From NCBI GenBank assembly GCA_944332375.1, contig CALVJU010000029.1, forward strand, positions 1 through 23,829: a stretch of DNA of 23,829 nt. The letters are read 5' to 3'. Of the stretch, positions 1-6,067 are shown in pieces. Made by a program: the position numbers and the translations under genes. Positions within the stretch are counted from its first letter, which is position 1. Every line of letters begins with the position of its first letter. This DNA is from an uncultured Bacilli bacterium. Lineage in GTDB: Bacteria; Bacillota_I; Bacilli_A; RF39; UBA660. Under the pieces are notes generated by a model. That model did no database searches. It was not told where the DNA came from and was given only the letters and a program-made list of their open reading frames with translations.

Positions 1-2
1 AA

Positions 3-731
3 CATTACTTACAAACAATGGAAAAAGAAAAGAATTTAAAAGTTGACTTTTTTTCCATGATGACGGATATTTTAATTTTTCAACTTCACTTTTTGAATCC
101 TGTTGCATTTTTACTTTTAATTATTCCGACTTTACCAGTTTTATGTAAGTTATTAAAAAATCGTTGGATTTTATTCTGTAGTACAAGGGAGTCATATAAT
201 TCATTTATAAAAAAATTTTTCAAATGTGCTTATCGTTATATTTGGTTACTTCCTTTCATTGTAGCTGTTCTTATTTTTATCTGTATGAGTTATGGAACTT
301 TTGATCCATCATATGGTTTATATTTCGGAAGTATCATTTGGGAGTCAAATATTATTTATCACCCGATATTATTTATCCTATTATATCTATTAAATATTAC
401 TTTATATTCTAGTATTTTCATCAATTTATCATTGATTGTGGTTAGAAAGTGTCATCATTATATAAAAGCGATTCTTCTTTCTTATATCTTGTATCTTGGT
501 TTAGAGCTATTCTTGGAGGTTGTTGTAAATGCGATCGTATTACAAGGTATTTTTAAAACAAGTATTGGTCATATTTTTAATGTTATGAATTTGTTTATGT
601 TTAATGATATATATGGAGTTCCTGCTTTAATGTTATTTACCGTATGTATGTGGATTCTTTCTATAATTGGAGTATATTTCTCATATAGAAACAAAGAGTC
701 TTTGATATTAGATTGTGAAAAGAATGAGTGA
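3..731 (+). CDS. ABC-2-type transporter membrane protein, probably 5'-partial
   Basis: This is an integral membrane protein with about five or six hydrophobic segments, near residues 27-44, 72-91, 112-142, 150-174 and 201-222 counted from the first ATG at 18. There is no Shine-Dalgarno before that ATG, and the frame is open to the left edge of the window, so the gene probably begins upstream; the true start is unknown. Its stop lies 15 bases before an ABC ATPase start and two more membrane proteins follow, so I infer it is a permease-like subunit of the same exporter. I recognise no specific family. The role, perhaps export of or immunity to a peptide, is a guess from context. Confidence 0.6.
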   Translation, partial: HYLQTMEKEKNLKVDFFSMMTDILIFQLHFLNPVAFLLLIIPTLPVLCKLLKNRWILFCSTRESYNSFIKKFFKCAYRYIWLLPFIVAVLIFICMSYGTFDPSYGLYFGSIIWESNIIYHPILFILLYLLNITLYSSIFINLSLIVVRKCHHYIKAILLSYILYLGLELFLEVVVNAIVLQGIFKTSIGHIFNVMNLFMFNDIYGVPALMLFTVCMWILSIIGVYFSYRNKESLILDCEKNE

Positions 732-746
732 TAGGAGGCGTTTGTC

Positions 747-1373
747 TTGAAAATTGAAGTATGCAATGTATGTAAACAATTTAAAAAAGTGGAAGTATTG
801 AAGAATATCAATATGGTTTTTGAAGATGGAAAGATTTATGGGTTTAGTGGGAGAAATGGTAGTGGAAAGAGTGTATTATTAAAAATCATTTGTGGAATAT
901 ATAGTCCAACAAATGGGGAAGTCTTAATAGATGGAAAAAATTACAATCGTTCTAATATGTTTGTTCCTAATTTACGTGCTCTAATAGAAAAACCTAGTTT
1001 TTTTCCAGATTTAACGGGATTTGAAAATCTAAAGCTATTAGCTCAAATTCAAAATAAGATAACTGAAAAAGAAATTCTATCTGCACTAGAAATTGTTAAT
1101 TTGATTGATGAAAAAGACAAAAAATATTCGGAATATTCACTTGGTATGAAACAAAAATTAGGCATTGCCCAAGTAATTATGGAGGATCCTAAAGTGATGC
1201 TATTGGACGAACCATTTAACGGAATTGAAGAAGAAAGCGTTCAGAAAATTTCAGATTACTTATTAAAACAGAAGAAAAAAGGGAAAATCATTATTATTTC
1301 TACACATATAAAAGAAGACTTAGAAAAACTTGCAGATCAGATTTATTATTTTGATAATGGAAGTGTGAAATAA
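747..1373 (+). CDS. ABC transporter ATP-binding protein
   Basis: This is a cytoplasmic ATPase subunit of 208 residues, at the short end for ABC-2 exporter ATPases. Walker A is GRNGSGKS (residues 35-42), the signature is SLGMKQK (131-137), Walker B is VMLLDEP (150-156), and the switch histidine lies in STH near the C-terminus. The start is TTG, chosen because a perfect AGGAGG sits at 733-738 with 8 bases of spacing. The stop codon is followed immediately by the ATG of the next gene, so the two are translationally coupled. It should power the membrane subunits encoded on either side. The substrate cannot be told from the sequence; small ATPases with several unlike permeases are common in peptide or lantibiotic export and immunity systems, but no such peptide gene is visible here. 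Confidence 0.9.
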   Translation: MKIEVCNVCKQFKKVEVLKNINMVFEDGKIYGFSGRNGSGKSVLLKIICGIYSPTNGEVLIDGKNYNRSNMFVPNLRALIEKPSFFPDLTGFENLKLLAQIQNKITEKEILSALEIVNLIDEKDKKYSEYSLGMKQKLGIAQVIMEDPKVMLLDEPFNGIEEESVQKISDYLLKQKKKGKIIIISTHIKEDLEKLADQIYYFDNGSVK

Positions 1374-2096
1374 ATGAAAGATGTCATTTTTCAAAACTGG
1401 AAAAAAACTATATTTTCTATTTTCATATTATTTTTAGGTAGTTTGGTGATTATTTTTTCACCAAATATTAGTACGAGTATCTATGATAACATGATCTATA
1501 TTTTAACAAATAAGTGGTTTATTATCTTTACTTTTTTGGCAATGAGTTTTTGTAATCTAGAATTTATGAACTGTACTAAAGAAGTCAATTTCGTATTAAG
1601 AAGTAATTGCTTAAGTAACTATATCAAAAGAAATATGATGATACTGATAAAAATGGTATGTTCTTTCTTCCTGTTTTCTTCTTTACTTGCAATCATAGGA
1701 GTATTGGTTGTACATTTCAATGATTTATCCATAAATTTATCTGTGCAACAAATTTGTTATTTGCTTTTTATGATTGTCAGAACTTGTATCTTGTTGATAT
1801 TAACAGAAATCATATTATATATGGTTGGTTGGCATTTTTCAAAACAAAGTACTATTCTGCTTTGCTTGTTATTTATTGTGTTCTTACTTTTTGAAATTGA
1901 CATCATGAAATTAGATCATATTAATCAATTATTTCCGATCCCATTATTTGTTACATCTTATTTTTCAAGTGGAATTTTTACTAATTTTTCACTAGAATTA
2001 TCAGCTTCTATCATACAAGTATGTATTTTATCCTTTGTCATATTATTGCTTTACTATAACTGCTTTAAAAAGGAACAGGGTGAGAAAATCAGATGA
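1374..2096 (+). CDS. ABC-2-type permease, six predicted membrane segments
   Basis: This 240-residue protein has about six hydrophobic segments, near residues 13-29, 41-60, 88-113, 126-150, 159-174 and 211-228, the usual layout of an ABC-2 half permease. It starts directly after the ATPase stop codon and overlaps the next gene by 4 bases (ATGA). After the second membrane segment it carries an E-x-x-F-V-L-R stretch (residues 70-76). The next protein has a close match (E-Y-F-V-L-R), which suggests that the two permeases are distant paralogues. The substrate is unknown. Confidence 0.7.
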   Translation: MKDVIFQNWKKTIFSIFILFLGSLVIIFSPNISTSIYDNMIYILTNKWFIIFTFLAMSFCNLEFMNCTKEVNFVLRSNCLSNYIKRNMMILIKMVCSFFLFSSLLAIIGVLVVHFNDLSINLSVQQICYLLFMIVRTCILLILTEIILYMVGWHFSKQSTILLCLLFIVFLLFEIDIMKLDHINQLFPIPLFVTSYFSSGIFTNFSLELSASIIQVCILSFVILLLYYNCFKKEQGEKIR

Positions 2097-2584
2097 TATA
2101 TCAGTGGAATGTATTTCGTGAATTATTTCAAAAGAAATTTTATAAATTGTTGTTATTGATGTCTTTTTTATTACTGAGTATGGTAATTGTAACATGGGTC
2201 AATCCAACCGAAATCAGTTTTGAAAAGTTTTTATCACTTGTTGGAATATTAAATTTTCAGACAGCATCATTATTGGATATTTTGTGGAACATATTTCAAG
2301 TGTTTGTTACAATTTATTTTGTTTATTGTTTTATTACATATGAAGAGGATCATTCCATTGAATATTTTGTATTACGAAAAAATTATAATCGTTTTTTGAT
2401 GCAAAAGTTAATTGCAGTATTGATGTTTGTCGTAATTTTTCGATTGTTGATCTATTTGATTCTTTATTTTATTTTTCACAACATCATACCGTTTTCTTTG
2501 ACAGTATTATTGTCTAATATATTGATTTATCTTGGAGTTACCTTGTTTGTGTTTCTCTTTTGTCTATGGAAGAAGCGAAAATAA
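2093..2584 (+). CDS. Short ABC-2-type permease-like membrane protein
   Basis: This 163-residue protein has about four hydrophobic segments, near residues 18-35, 62-82, 103-128 and 131-157. Its start overlaps the upstream permease stop by 4 bases, so the genes are coupled. An E-Y-F-V-L-R stretch at residues 90-95 resembles the one in the preceding permease. It lacks the last two membrane spans of that protein and may be a reduced paralogue that completes a heteromeric channel. It is the last gene of the exporter operon, and a terminator hairpin overlaps its stop codon. Confidence 0.65.
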   Translation: MIYQWNVFRELFQKKFYKLLLLMSFLLLSMVIVTWVNPTEISFEKFLSLVGILNFQTASLLDILWNIFQVFVTIYFVYCFITYEEDHSIEYFVLRKNYNRFLMQKLIAVLMFVVIFRLLIYLILYFIFHNIIPFSLTVLLSNILIYLGVTLFVFLFCLWKKRK

Positions 2585-2598
2585 AGCTTCTTTTTTTT
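2571..2598 (+). terminator. Rho-independent terminator of the ABC exporter operon
   Basis: The inverted repeat AGAAGC (2571-2576) and GCTTCT (2586-2591) has a 9-base loop and is followed by seven further T. The left arm and the stop codon (2582-2584) lie in the hairpin. The stem is short but perfect. Confidence 0.6.
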
Positions 2599-2644
2599 GT
2601 TCTAAAACGTTTCTTCCCACATATTTTTAAATGGGGGTACATAT

Positions 2645-3433
2645 ATGGAACTAAAAGTAAATGATTTAGTAACGAGAATTTCTTATAATCACGATATGGT
2701 TTTTCGTATCATCCATATTACAGAAGATGAGAATTATATTTTAAAAGGAGTAAATATTCGTTTAATTGCTGATAGTCCTAGAGAAGATTTAATGTTATAT
2801 GAGAAAAGCGAAGATATGGAAGAAGAAAAAGAGTTTCTAAGTCGAATTAAACCAGAGTTTCATTTAAATCGAAATGATTATTTTTATTTGCCGGGGAAAA
2901 TTTTACACATTGATGCAGATTCAGATTATTTAAAGAGATGTTTAGACTACTATCATGAAGCTTCTTTAAAAGTTGTAGGAATTCATATGGAGGAAGAAGA
3001 AGTTCCTAATGAGATTAGAGGATTATTAGAAGAAACAAATCCCAGTATTGTAATTATTACTGGCCATGATGCTTATTATAAAAGAAAAGGAACAAAAAAT
3101 GAAATTAAGTCTTATAAAAACAGTAAGTATTTTGTGGAAGCGGTAAAGGAAGCAAGAAAGTATGAGAAAAGTCATGATAAGTTAGTAATTATCGCGGGTG
3201 CTTGTCAATCGGACTATGAAGATTTGATCCAAGCAGGAGCTAATTTCGCATCTAGTCCGAAAAGAGTCAATATTCATGCGTTAGATCCTGCGATTATTGC
3301 AACGAGAATTAGTTTGACAGAATCTAGTGAAGATATTGATTTAAAAGGTATTTTAGAAAAAACAAAATATGGATCATCAGGAATTGGTGGAATTAAAACA
3401 AAAGGGACAATGTATTTAGGATATCCTAGATAA
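2645..3433 (+). CDS. yabG: Sporulation-specific cysteine protease YabG
   Basis: This 262-residue protein is YabG (peptidase family U57), which in Bacillus trims spore-coat proteins and in clostridia processes cortex-lytic precursors. Family hallmarks are GHD (residues 140-142), GACQSD with the presumed catalytic Cys187, then an AGANFASSP block and NIHALDP (about 210-216). The N-terminal 40 residues match the small domain typical of the family, and the length is close to the usual 270-290. A GGGGG run at 2633-2637 serves as ribosome site before the ATG. It is the left end of the sporulation block, next to veg as in B. subtilis. I saw no convincing mother-cell promoter. Its presence is strong evidence for endospore formation. 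Confidence 0.93.
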   Translation: MELKVNDLVTRISYNHDMVFRIIHITEDENYILKGVNIRLIADSPREDLMLYEKSEDMEEEKEFLSRIKPEFHLNRNDYFYLPGKILHIDADSDYLKRCLDYYHEASLKVVGIHMEEEEVPNEIRGLLEETNPSIVIITGHDAYYKRKGTKNEIKSYKNSKYFVEAVKEARKYEKSHDKLVIIAGACQSDYEDLIQAGANFASSPKRVNIHALDPAIIATRISLTESSEDIDLKGILEKTKYGSSGIGGIKTKGTMYLGYPR

Positions 3434-3443
3434 AGAGGTGAAT

Positions 3444-3662
3444 ATGATCGGGAAAGTAAAAGAGGAGTTAGAAAAACACATTGGAAAGGAAGTATCTATT
3501 CAGTATCATTTAGGAAGAAATAAATATGAAACATACCAATGTGTGATAAAAAAACTATACAATAATATCTTTTTAGTCGAGATGAAAGAAAATGGAGATC
3601 TACCTGTAAAGTCTTTTTCTTATACAGATATTATTACAAAAAATATTCGAATTCATTTTTAA
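3444..3662 (+). CDS. veg: Veg family protein
   Basis: This is a 72-residue Veg homologue. The characteristic opening (start, then I-G-K-V-K-E-x-L), a central Y-x-G-R-N-K-like segment and a beta-rich C-terminus ending in S-Y-x-D-I are visible. Veg is a small cytosolic protein, abundant in vegetative Bacillus and reported to stimulate biofilm genes by antagonising SinR. I chose the ATG at 3444, since AGAGG at 3434-3438 gives 5 bases of spacing; a GTG at 3438 overlaps that ribosome site and is unlikely. It starts 10 bases after yabG, the same neighbour order as in B. subtilis, so it is probably cotranscribed with it. The link to surface fibres downstream is only suggestive. Confidence 0.85.
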   Translation: MIGKVKEELEKHIGKEVSIQYHLGRNKYETYQCVIKKLYNNIFLVEMKENGDLPVKSFSYTDIITKNIRIHF

Positions 3663-3665
3663 AAC

Positions 3666-3694
3666 TTGCAAAAAGAAAAACTTTAGTATATAAT
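3666..3694 (+). promoter_or_regulatory. spoVG promoter, SigA-type with overlapping SigH-like elements
   Basis: TTGCAA (3666-3671) and TATAAT (3689-3694) are separated by exactly 17 bases, a strong housekeeping promoter. Overlapping it, AAAAGAAAA (3671-3679), 12 bases and AATGAAAT (3692-3699) fit the SigH consensus (RnAGGAwWW, 11-12, RnnGAAWW) with one mismatch. B. subtilis spoVG is SigH-dependent, so the overlap may be real. Confidence 0.7.
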
Positions 3695-3731
3695 GAAATT
3701 GTATCATAGTATACCGAAGGGAGAGATTTAC

Positions 3732-4058
3732 GTGGAAGTAACATCTGTTAGAGTAAAACTTGCTCATAACAAAAATGGAAAAGTTAATCCAAAAGCATTT
3801 GTAACTATTGTAATCGATAATTGGTTAGCAATTCGTGACATGAGAATTATTCAAGGAAAAGAAAGATTGTTTGTCGCTATGCCAAATCGTAAAAAAGGTG
3901 GAGAAGCAAGAGCTTTGGAAGAGGAAGTGAATGCTCCAGAAAATATTGAAGAAAGGTTAGATATTGTATATCCAATCAACAAAGAAGGAAGAAAAATGAT
4001 TGAAGATGCAGTATTAGCTGAATATGAAAAAGTGTTAGAAGAAGGTTCAGAAGAATAG
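3732..4058 (+). CDS. spoVG: Septation/regulatory RNA-binding protein SpoVG
   Basis: This 108-residue protein is SpoVG. It begins MEVTSVR, has a D-x-R-I-I-Q-G segment followed by the family hallmark LFVAMPNRK, and ends with P-I-N-x-x-x-R-K-M-I-E-D-A-V. SpoVG affects asymmetric septation and is a nucleic-acid-binding global regulator in several Firmicutes. The GTG at 3732 is chosen because it matches the family N-terminus and is preceded by AAGGGAGAG (3717-3725). The in-frame ATG at 3693 lies inside the promoter -10 box and cannot be the start. The insertion between the AMP motif and P-I-N is slightly longer than in B. subtilis and acidic. It is probably monocistronic, with its own promoter and a terminator over its stop codon. 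Confidence 0.93.
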   Translation: MEVTSVRVKLAHNKNGKVNPKAFVTIVIDNWLAIRDMRIIQGKERLFVAMPNRKKGGEARALEEEVNAPENIEERLDIVYPINKEGRKMIEDAVLAEYEKVLEEGSEE

Positions 4059-4069
4059 AACCTTTTTTT
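4042..4069 (+). terminator. spoVG terminator
   Basis: AAGGTTC (4042-4048) pairs with GAACCTT (4058-4064) across a 9-base loop that contains the stop codon, and the T run continues to 4069. The seven-pair perfect stem with a T tract is convincing. Confidence 0.8.
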
Positions 4070-4070
4070 C

Positions 4071-4096
4071 ATACTTTTTTTTTGCCCTCATATAAT
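4071..4096 (+). promoter_or_regulatory. Possible SigE-type promoter of yabP operon
   Basis: CATATAAT (4089-4096) fits the SigE -10 (CATACAnT) with one mismatch, and ATA at 4071-4073 lies 15 bases upstream, near the expected 16-18. B. subtilis yabP is a SigE-controlled mother-cell gene. The same bases contain TATAAT without a good SigA -35, so a SigA reading is possible but weaker. Confidence 0.4.
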
Positions 4097-4112
4097 TTAG
4101 TAGGAGGGAAAT

Positions 4113-4409
4113 ATGGACAAGGATCAGAATACAATGAGTACAGTAGTAAGTAATCATAACATTACAATTAGTGATCGTAAAACATTAGTTGTAACAGGGG
4201 TAAAAAAAATAGATAGTTTTGATAATGAAGAATTCTTGATGGAGACGAATATGGGGTATATTGTTATTAAAGGAGAAGGATTGGAAATCATGAAGCTAGA
4301 TACTTATCAAGGAAATGTCTCGATTAAAGGAAAAGTAAACAGTTTAAATTATATGGAACATGGGAAAAAGGAAAAAGAAGAAAATATGTTTAGTAAGTTA
4401 TTTAAGTGA
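4113..4409 (+). CDS. yabP: Sporulation protein YabP
   Basis: This 98-residue protein belongs to the YabP/YqfC family, needed in the mother cell for late sporulation. The family pattern is clear: N-H-N-I-T-I-x-D-R-x-x-L-x-V-T-G-V, then D-S-F-D-N-E-E-F-L-x-E-T-x-x-G and a C-terminal F-S-K-L-F-K tail. It is predicted to be a small beta-rich cytosolic protein. A TAGGAGGG ribosome site precedes the ATG. The stop codon overlaps the yabQ start (TGATG), the same coupling seen with yabQ in other spore formers. Its operon with yabQ and divIC mirrors B. subtilis. Confidence 0.92.
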   Translation: MDKDQNTMSTVVSNHNITISDRKTLVVTGVKKIDSFDNEEFLMETNMGYIVIKGEGLEIMKLDTYQGNVSIKGKVNSLNYMEHGKKEKEENMFSKLFK

Positions 4410-4687
4410 TGACATTAAAAGTACAAGTAATTACATTAATGATTTCTTTTTTCTATGGGTTCCTTTTTTCCTTTTTCATTACAAGACTCTATCGTTGGAT
4501 ACAGGGTAAGAAGAGATATATACAGTATAGTATTACAATTATATTTGTTCTTCTGATTGCTGTATTCTATTTCTATATTCTTAGAAAAATAAATTATGGA
4601 GTGATACATCCATATGCACTTCTTAGTATTTTAGTTGGTTATTCGTTAGAGCATCTTATCCATTTACATTTCTTGACTCCTCAATGA
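4409..4687 (+). CDS. yabQ: Spore cortex biosynthesis membrane protein YabQ
   Basis: This 92-residue membrane protein has three hydrophobic segments: an N-terminal span beginning MTLKVQ, a middle span and a C-terminal one. The opening Q-V-x-T-L-M-I-S-F-x-Y-G-F and the following basic loop R-L-Y-R-W-I-Q-G-K-K-R are typical of YabQ. YabQ localises to the membranes around the forespore and is required for cortex formation. It is shorter than the B. subtilis protein (about 210 residues), as in many non-Bacillus homologues, which lack the C-terminal extension. The ATG at 4409 overlaps the yabP stop; a GTG at 4406 is an alternative start. The identity is firm from context and pattern. Confidence 0.85.
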   Translation: MTLKVQVITLMISFFYGFLFSFFITRLYRWIQGKKRYIQYSITIIFVLLIAVFYFYILRKINYGVIHPYALLSILVGYSLEHLIHLHFLTPQ

Positions 4688-4737
4688 TTGCCAAGAAAAA
4701 AGAAACATGATAAACTATAAAATAGTAGGTGGTAATC

Positions 4738-5157
4738 ATGGCAAAGAAGAAAAAGGTAAGTAAAGGTGCGAAAAAGCGTTTATTGGTGTTTGGAACGCTT
4801 TCTTTTGCTGTGATTATCTATTTCTTTATCACGCTTGCCACATACACTTTAAATATTATTGATTTAAAACATGAAAAGAAACAGTTGGAAGATCAGCTAT
4901 TAGTTTTAAAAGAAGATGAAGAAAATTTAAATATAGAGTTAAAAAAATTACAAGATCCAGATTATATCGCTAGATTTGCTAGAGAAAATTATTTATATTC
5001 TAAGAATGGAGAATATATTATTAAGATTCAGGATGATGAGGAAGAGGTAGAAGATACGGATGTAGATCATGGGAAAAGTATTCAATATATTGTCATTGGT
5101 GGAGCTTCTTTCTTGGCCATTCTAGGTATTTATGTCATTCGTCATTTAGCGAAATAA
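4738..5157 (+). CDS. divIC: Cell division protein DivIC (FtsB/DivIC family), with extra C-terminal membrane segment
   Basis: This 139-residue protein has the DivIC layout: basic cytosolic tail, a membrane span (about 14-34), a charged coiled coil (about 42-75), and the family block D-P-D-Y-I-A-R-x-A-R-E-x-Y-x-Y-S-K-x-G-E. DivIC works with FtsL and DivIB in the divisome outside the membrane. Unusually, an acidic linker is followed by a second strongly hydrophobic segment (116-134) ending R-H-L-A-K, so the protein may cross the membrane twice. I chose the ATG at 4738, as TAGGTGG (4726-4732) gives proper spacing; the GTG at 4729 lies in that site. Its place after yabPQ matches B. subtilis. A weak TTGCCA (4688) and a TATAAA (4716) upstream are too far apart to be a clear promoter. 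Confidence 0.88.
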   Translation: MAKKKKVSKGAKKRLLVFGTLSFAVIIYFFITLATYTLNIIDLKHEKKQLEDQLLVLKEDEENLNIELKKLQDPDYIARFARENYLYSKNGEYIIKIQDDEEEVEDTDVDHGKSIQYIVIGGASFLAILGIYVIRHLAK

Positions 5158-5177
5158 GTTCCATTGGGAGCTTTTTT
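5156..5177 (+). terminator. Hairpin with T tract between divIC and nnrD
   Basis: AAGTTCC (5156-5162) pairs with GGAGCTT (5167-5173) with one G-U pair and a 4-base loop, then TTTT to 5177. nnrD begins only 15 bases on with no room for a promoter, so this is either a leaky terminator or nnrD has a promoter inside divIC. Confidence 0.6.
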
Positions 5178-5191
5178 GAATGGAGGGAATT

Positions 5192-6034
5192 ATGATAAAG
5201 GAAATTGAATTAGAAGATATTAAGGGGTATTTTAAGAAAAGAGAGAAGGATGCGAATAAAGGTGATTTTGGCAAAGTAGGATTACTTGGTGGATGTGATA
5301 ACTATAGTGGTGCGGTAAAATTAGCAAATATGAGTTTAGCTGCATTACGTAGTGGAACAGGAATTAGTAGAGTACTGATACCAGAAGAATTAAAAGAATT
5401 ATTATCTTCCCATATTTTGGAACAGACAATGTATTGTTATCACAATATAGAAGAATTGATGGAGGGAATTCATGGTTTAGATTCTCTTGCTGTTGGAATG
5501 GGTTGGGGGAGTGATACTTCTCATTTACAAATCATAGCTAGAATTTTAAAAGAATATCAAGGTAATCTTGTGATTGATGCAGATGGTTTAAATACACTTG
5601 TTGATCATTTAGAATTATTAAATCATCGATTCGTGGTATTAACGCCACATTTAAAGGAGTTTTCTAGATTGACTCACTTGAGTATGGAAGAGATTAAAAA
5701 AGATCCCATTTCCATTGTAAAAGAGTTTGCCCAAACGTATCATGTGATTGTGTTATTAAAGGGAAGTACGACAATCATATCGGATGGAAAAGAAGTTCAT
5801 CTGGTAAAAAGAGGATGCCCAGGTATGGCTACTGCTGGTAGTGGGGACGTGTTAACGGGAATCTTAGCAGGTTTATTAGCCTATCAAACGCCATCTTTAT
5901 TCACTGTTTCTGCAGGGGTTTATTTAGCTGGACTTGCTGGAGAGCTTGCAGAGAAAGAAAAAACAGATATTGCAATGATTGCTAGTGATACAATCGCGAA
6001 AATACCAGAAGCAATTAAAATCATAAGACAATAA
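5192..6034 (+). CDS. nnrD: ADP/ATP-dependent (S)-NAD(P)H-hydrate dehydratase
   Basis: This 280-residue protein is the YjeF C-terminal (carbohydrate-kinase-like) domain enzyme, which dehydrates damaged NAD(P)H hydrates in the cytosol using a nucleotide. Visible motifs are G-D-F-G-K-V-G-L-L-G-G near the N-terminus, V-I-D-A-D-G-L-N (127-134), L-T-P-H-x-x-E-F (150-157), L-L-K-G-S-T, and the catalytic A-G-S-G-D-V-L (215-221, Asp219 as base). The length fits the stand-alone dehydratase; the N-terminal epimerase domain (NnrE) is absent and not encoded in this window. The ATG at 5192 is preceded by GGAGGG; an upstream ATG at 5180 overlaps that site. It does housekeeping metabolite repair and has no obvious tie to the sporulation genes beside it. 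Confidence 0.92.
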   Translation: MIKEIELEDIKGYFKKREKDANKGDFGKVGLLGGCDNYSGAVKLANMSLAALRSGTGISRVLIPEELKELLSSHILEQTMYCYHNIEELMEGIHGLDSLAVGMGWGSDTSHLQIIARILKEYQGNLVIDADGLNTLVDHLELLNHRFVVLTPHLKEFSRLTHLSMEEIKKDPISIVKEFAQTYHVIVLLKGSTTIISDGKEVHLVKRGCPGMATAGSGDVLTGILAGLLAYQTPSLFTVSAGVYLAGLAGELAEKEKTDIAMIASDTIAKIPEAIKIIRQ

Positions 6035-6067
6035 AAAATGATTTCCGTTTTGGAAACCATTTTTTTT
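6033..6067. terminator. Bidirectional terminator between nnrD and ponA
   Basis: An inverted repeat with A tract (6033-6046) and T tract (6052-6067) flanks a 5-base loop, with one A-C mismatch in a roughly 13-pair stem. The A run on one side and T run on the other let it work for both convergent genes; it overlaps the ponA stop. Confidence 0.8.

Noticed and set aside
2604..2627. SigK-type promoter before yabG (CATATTTT at 2620-2627)
   Set aside because: No -35 at the right distance, and the start point would fall in the ribosome site.
3693..3731. ATG at 3693 as the spoVG start
   Set aside because: It overlaps the TATAAT box of the promoter, and the extra residues do not match the family; the GTG at 3732 has a ribosome site and matches.
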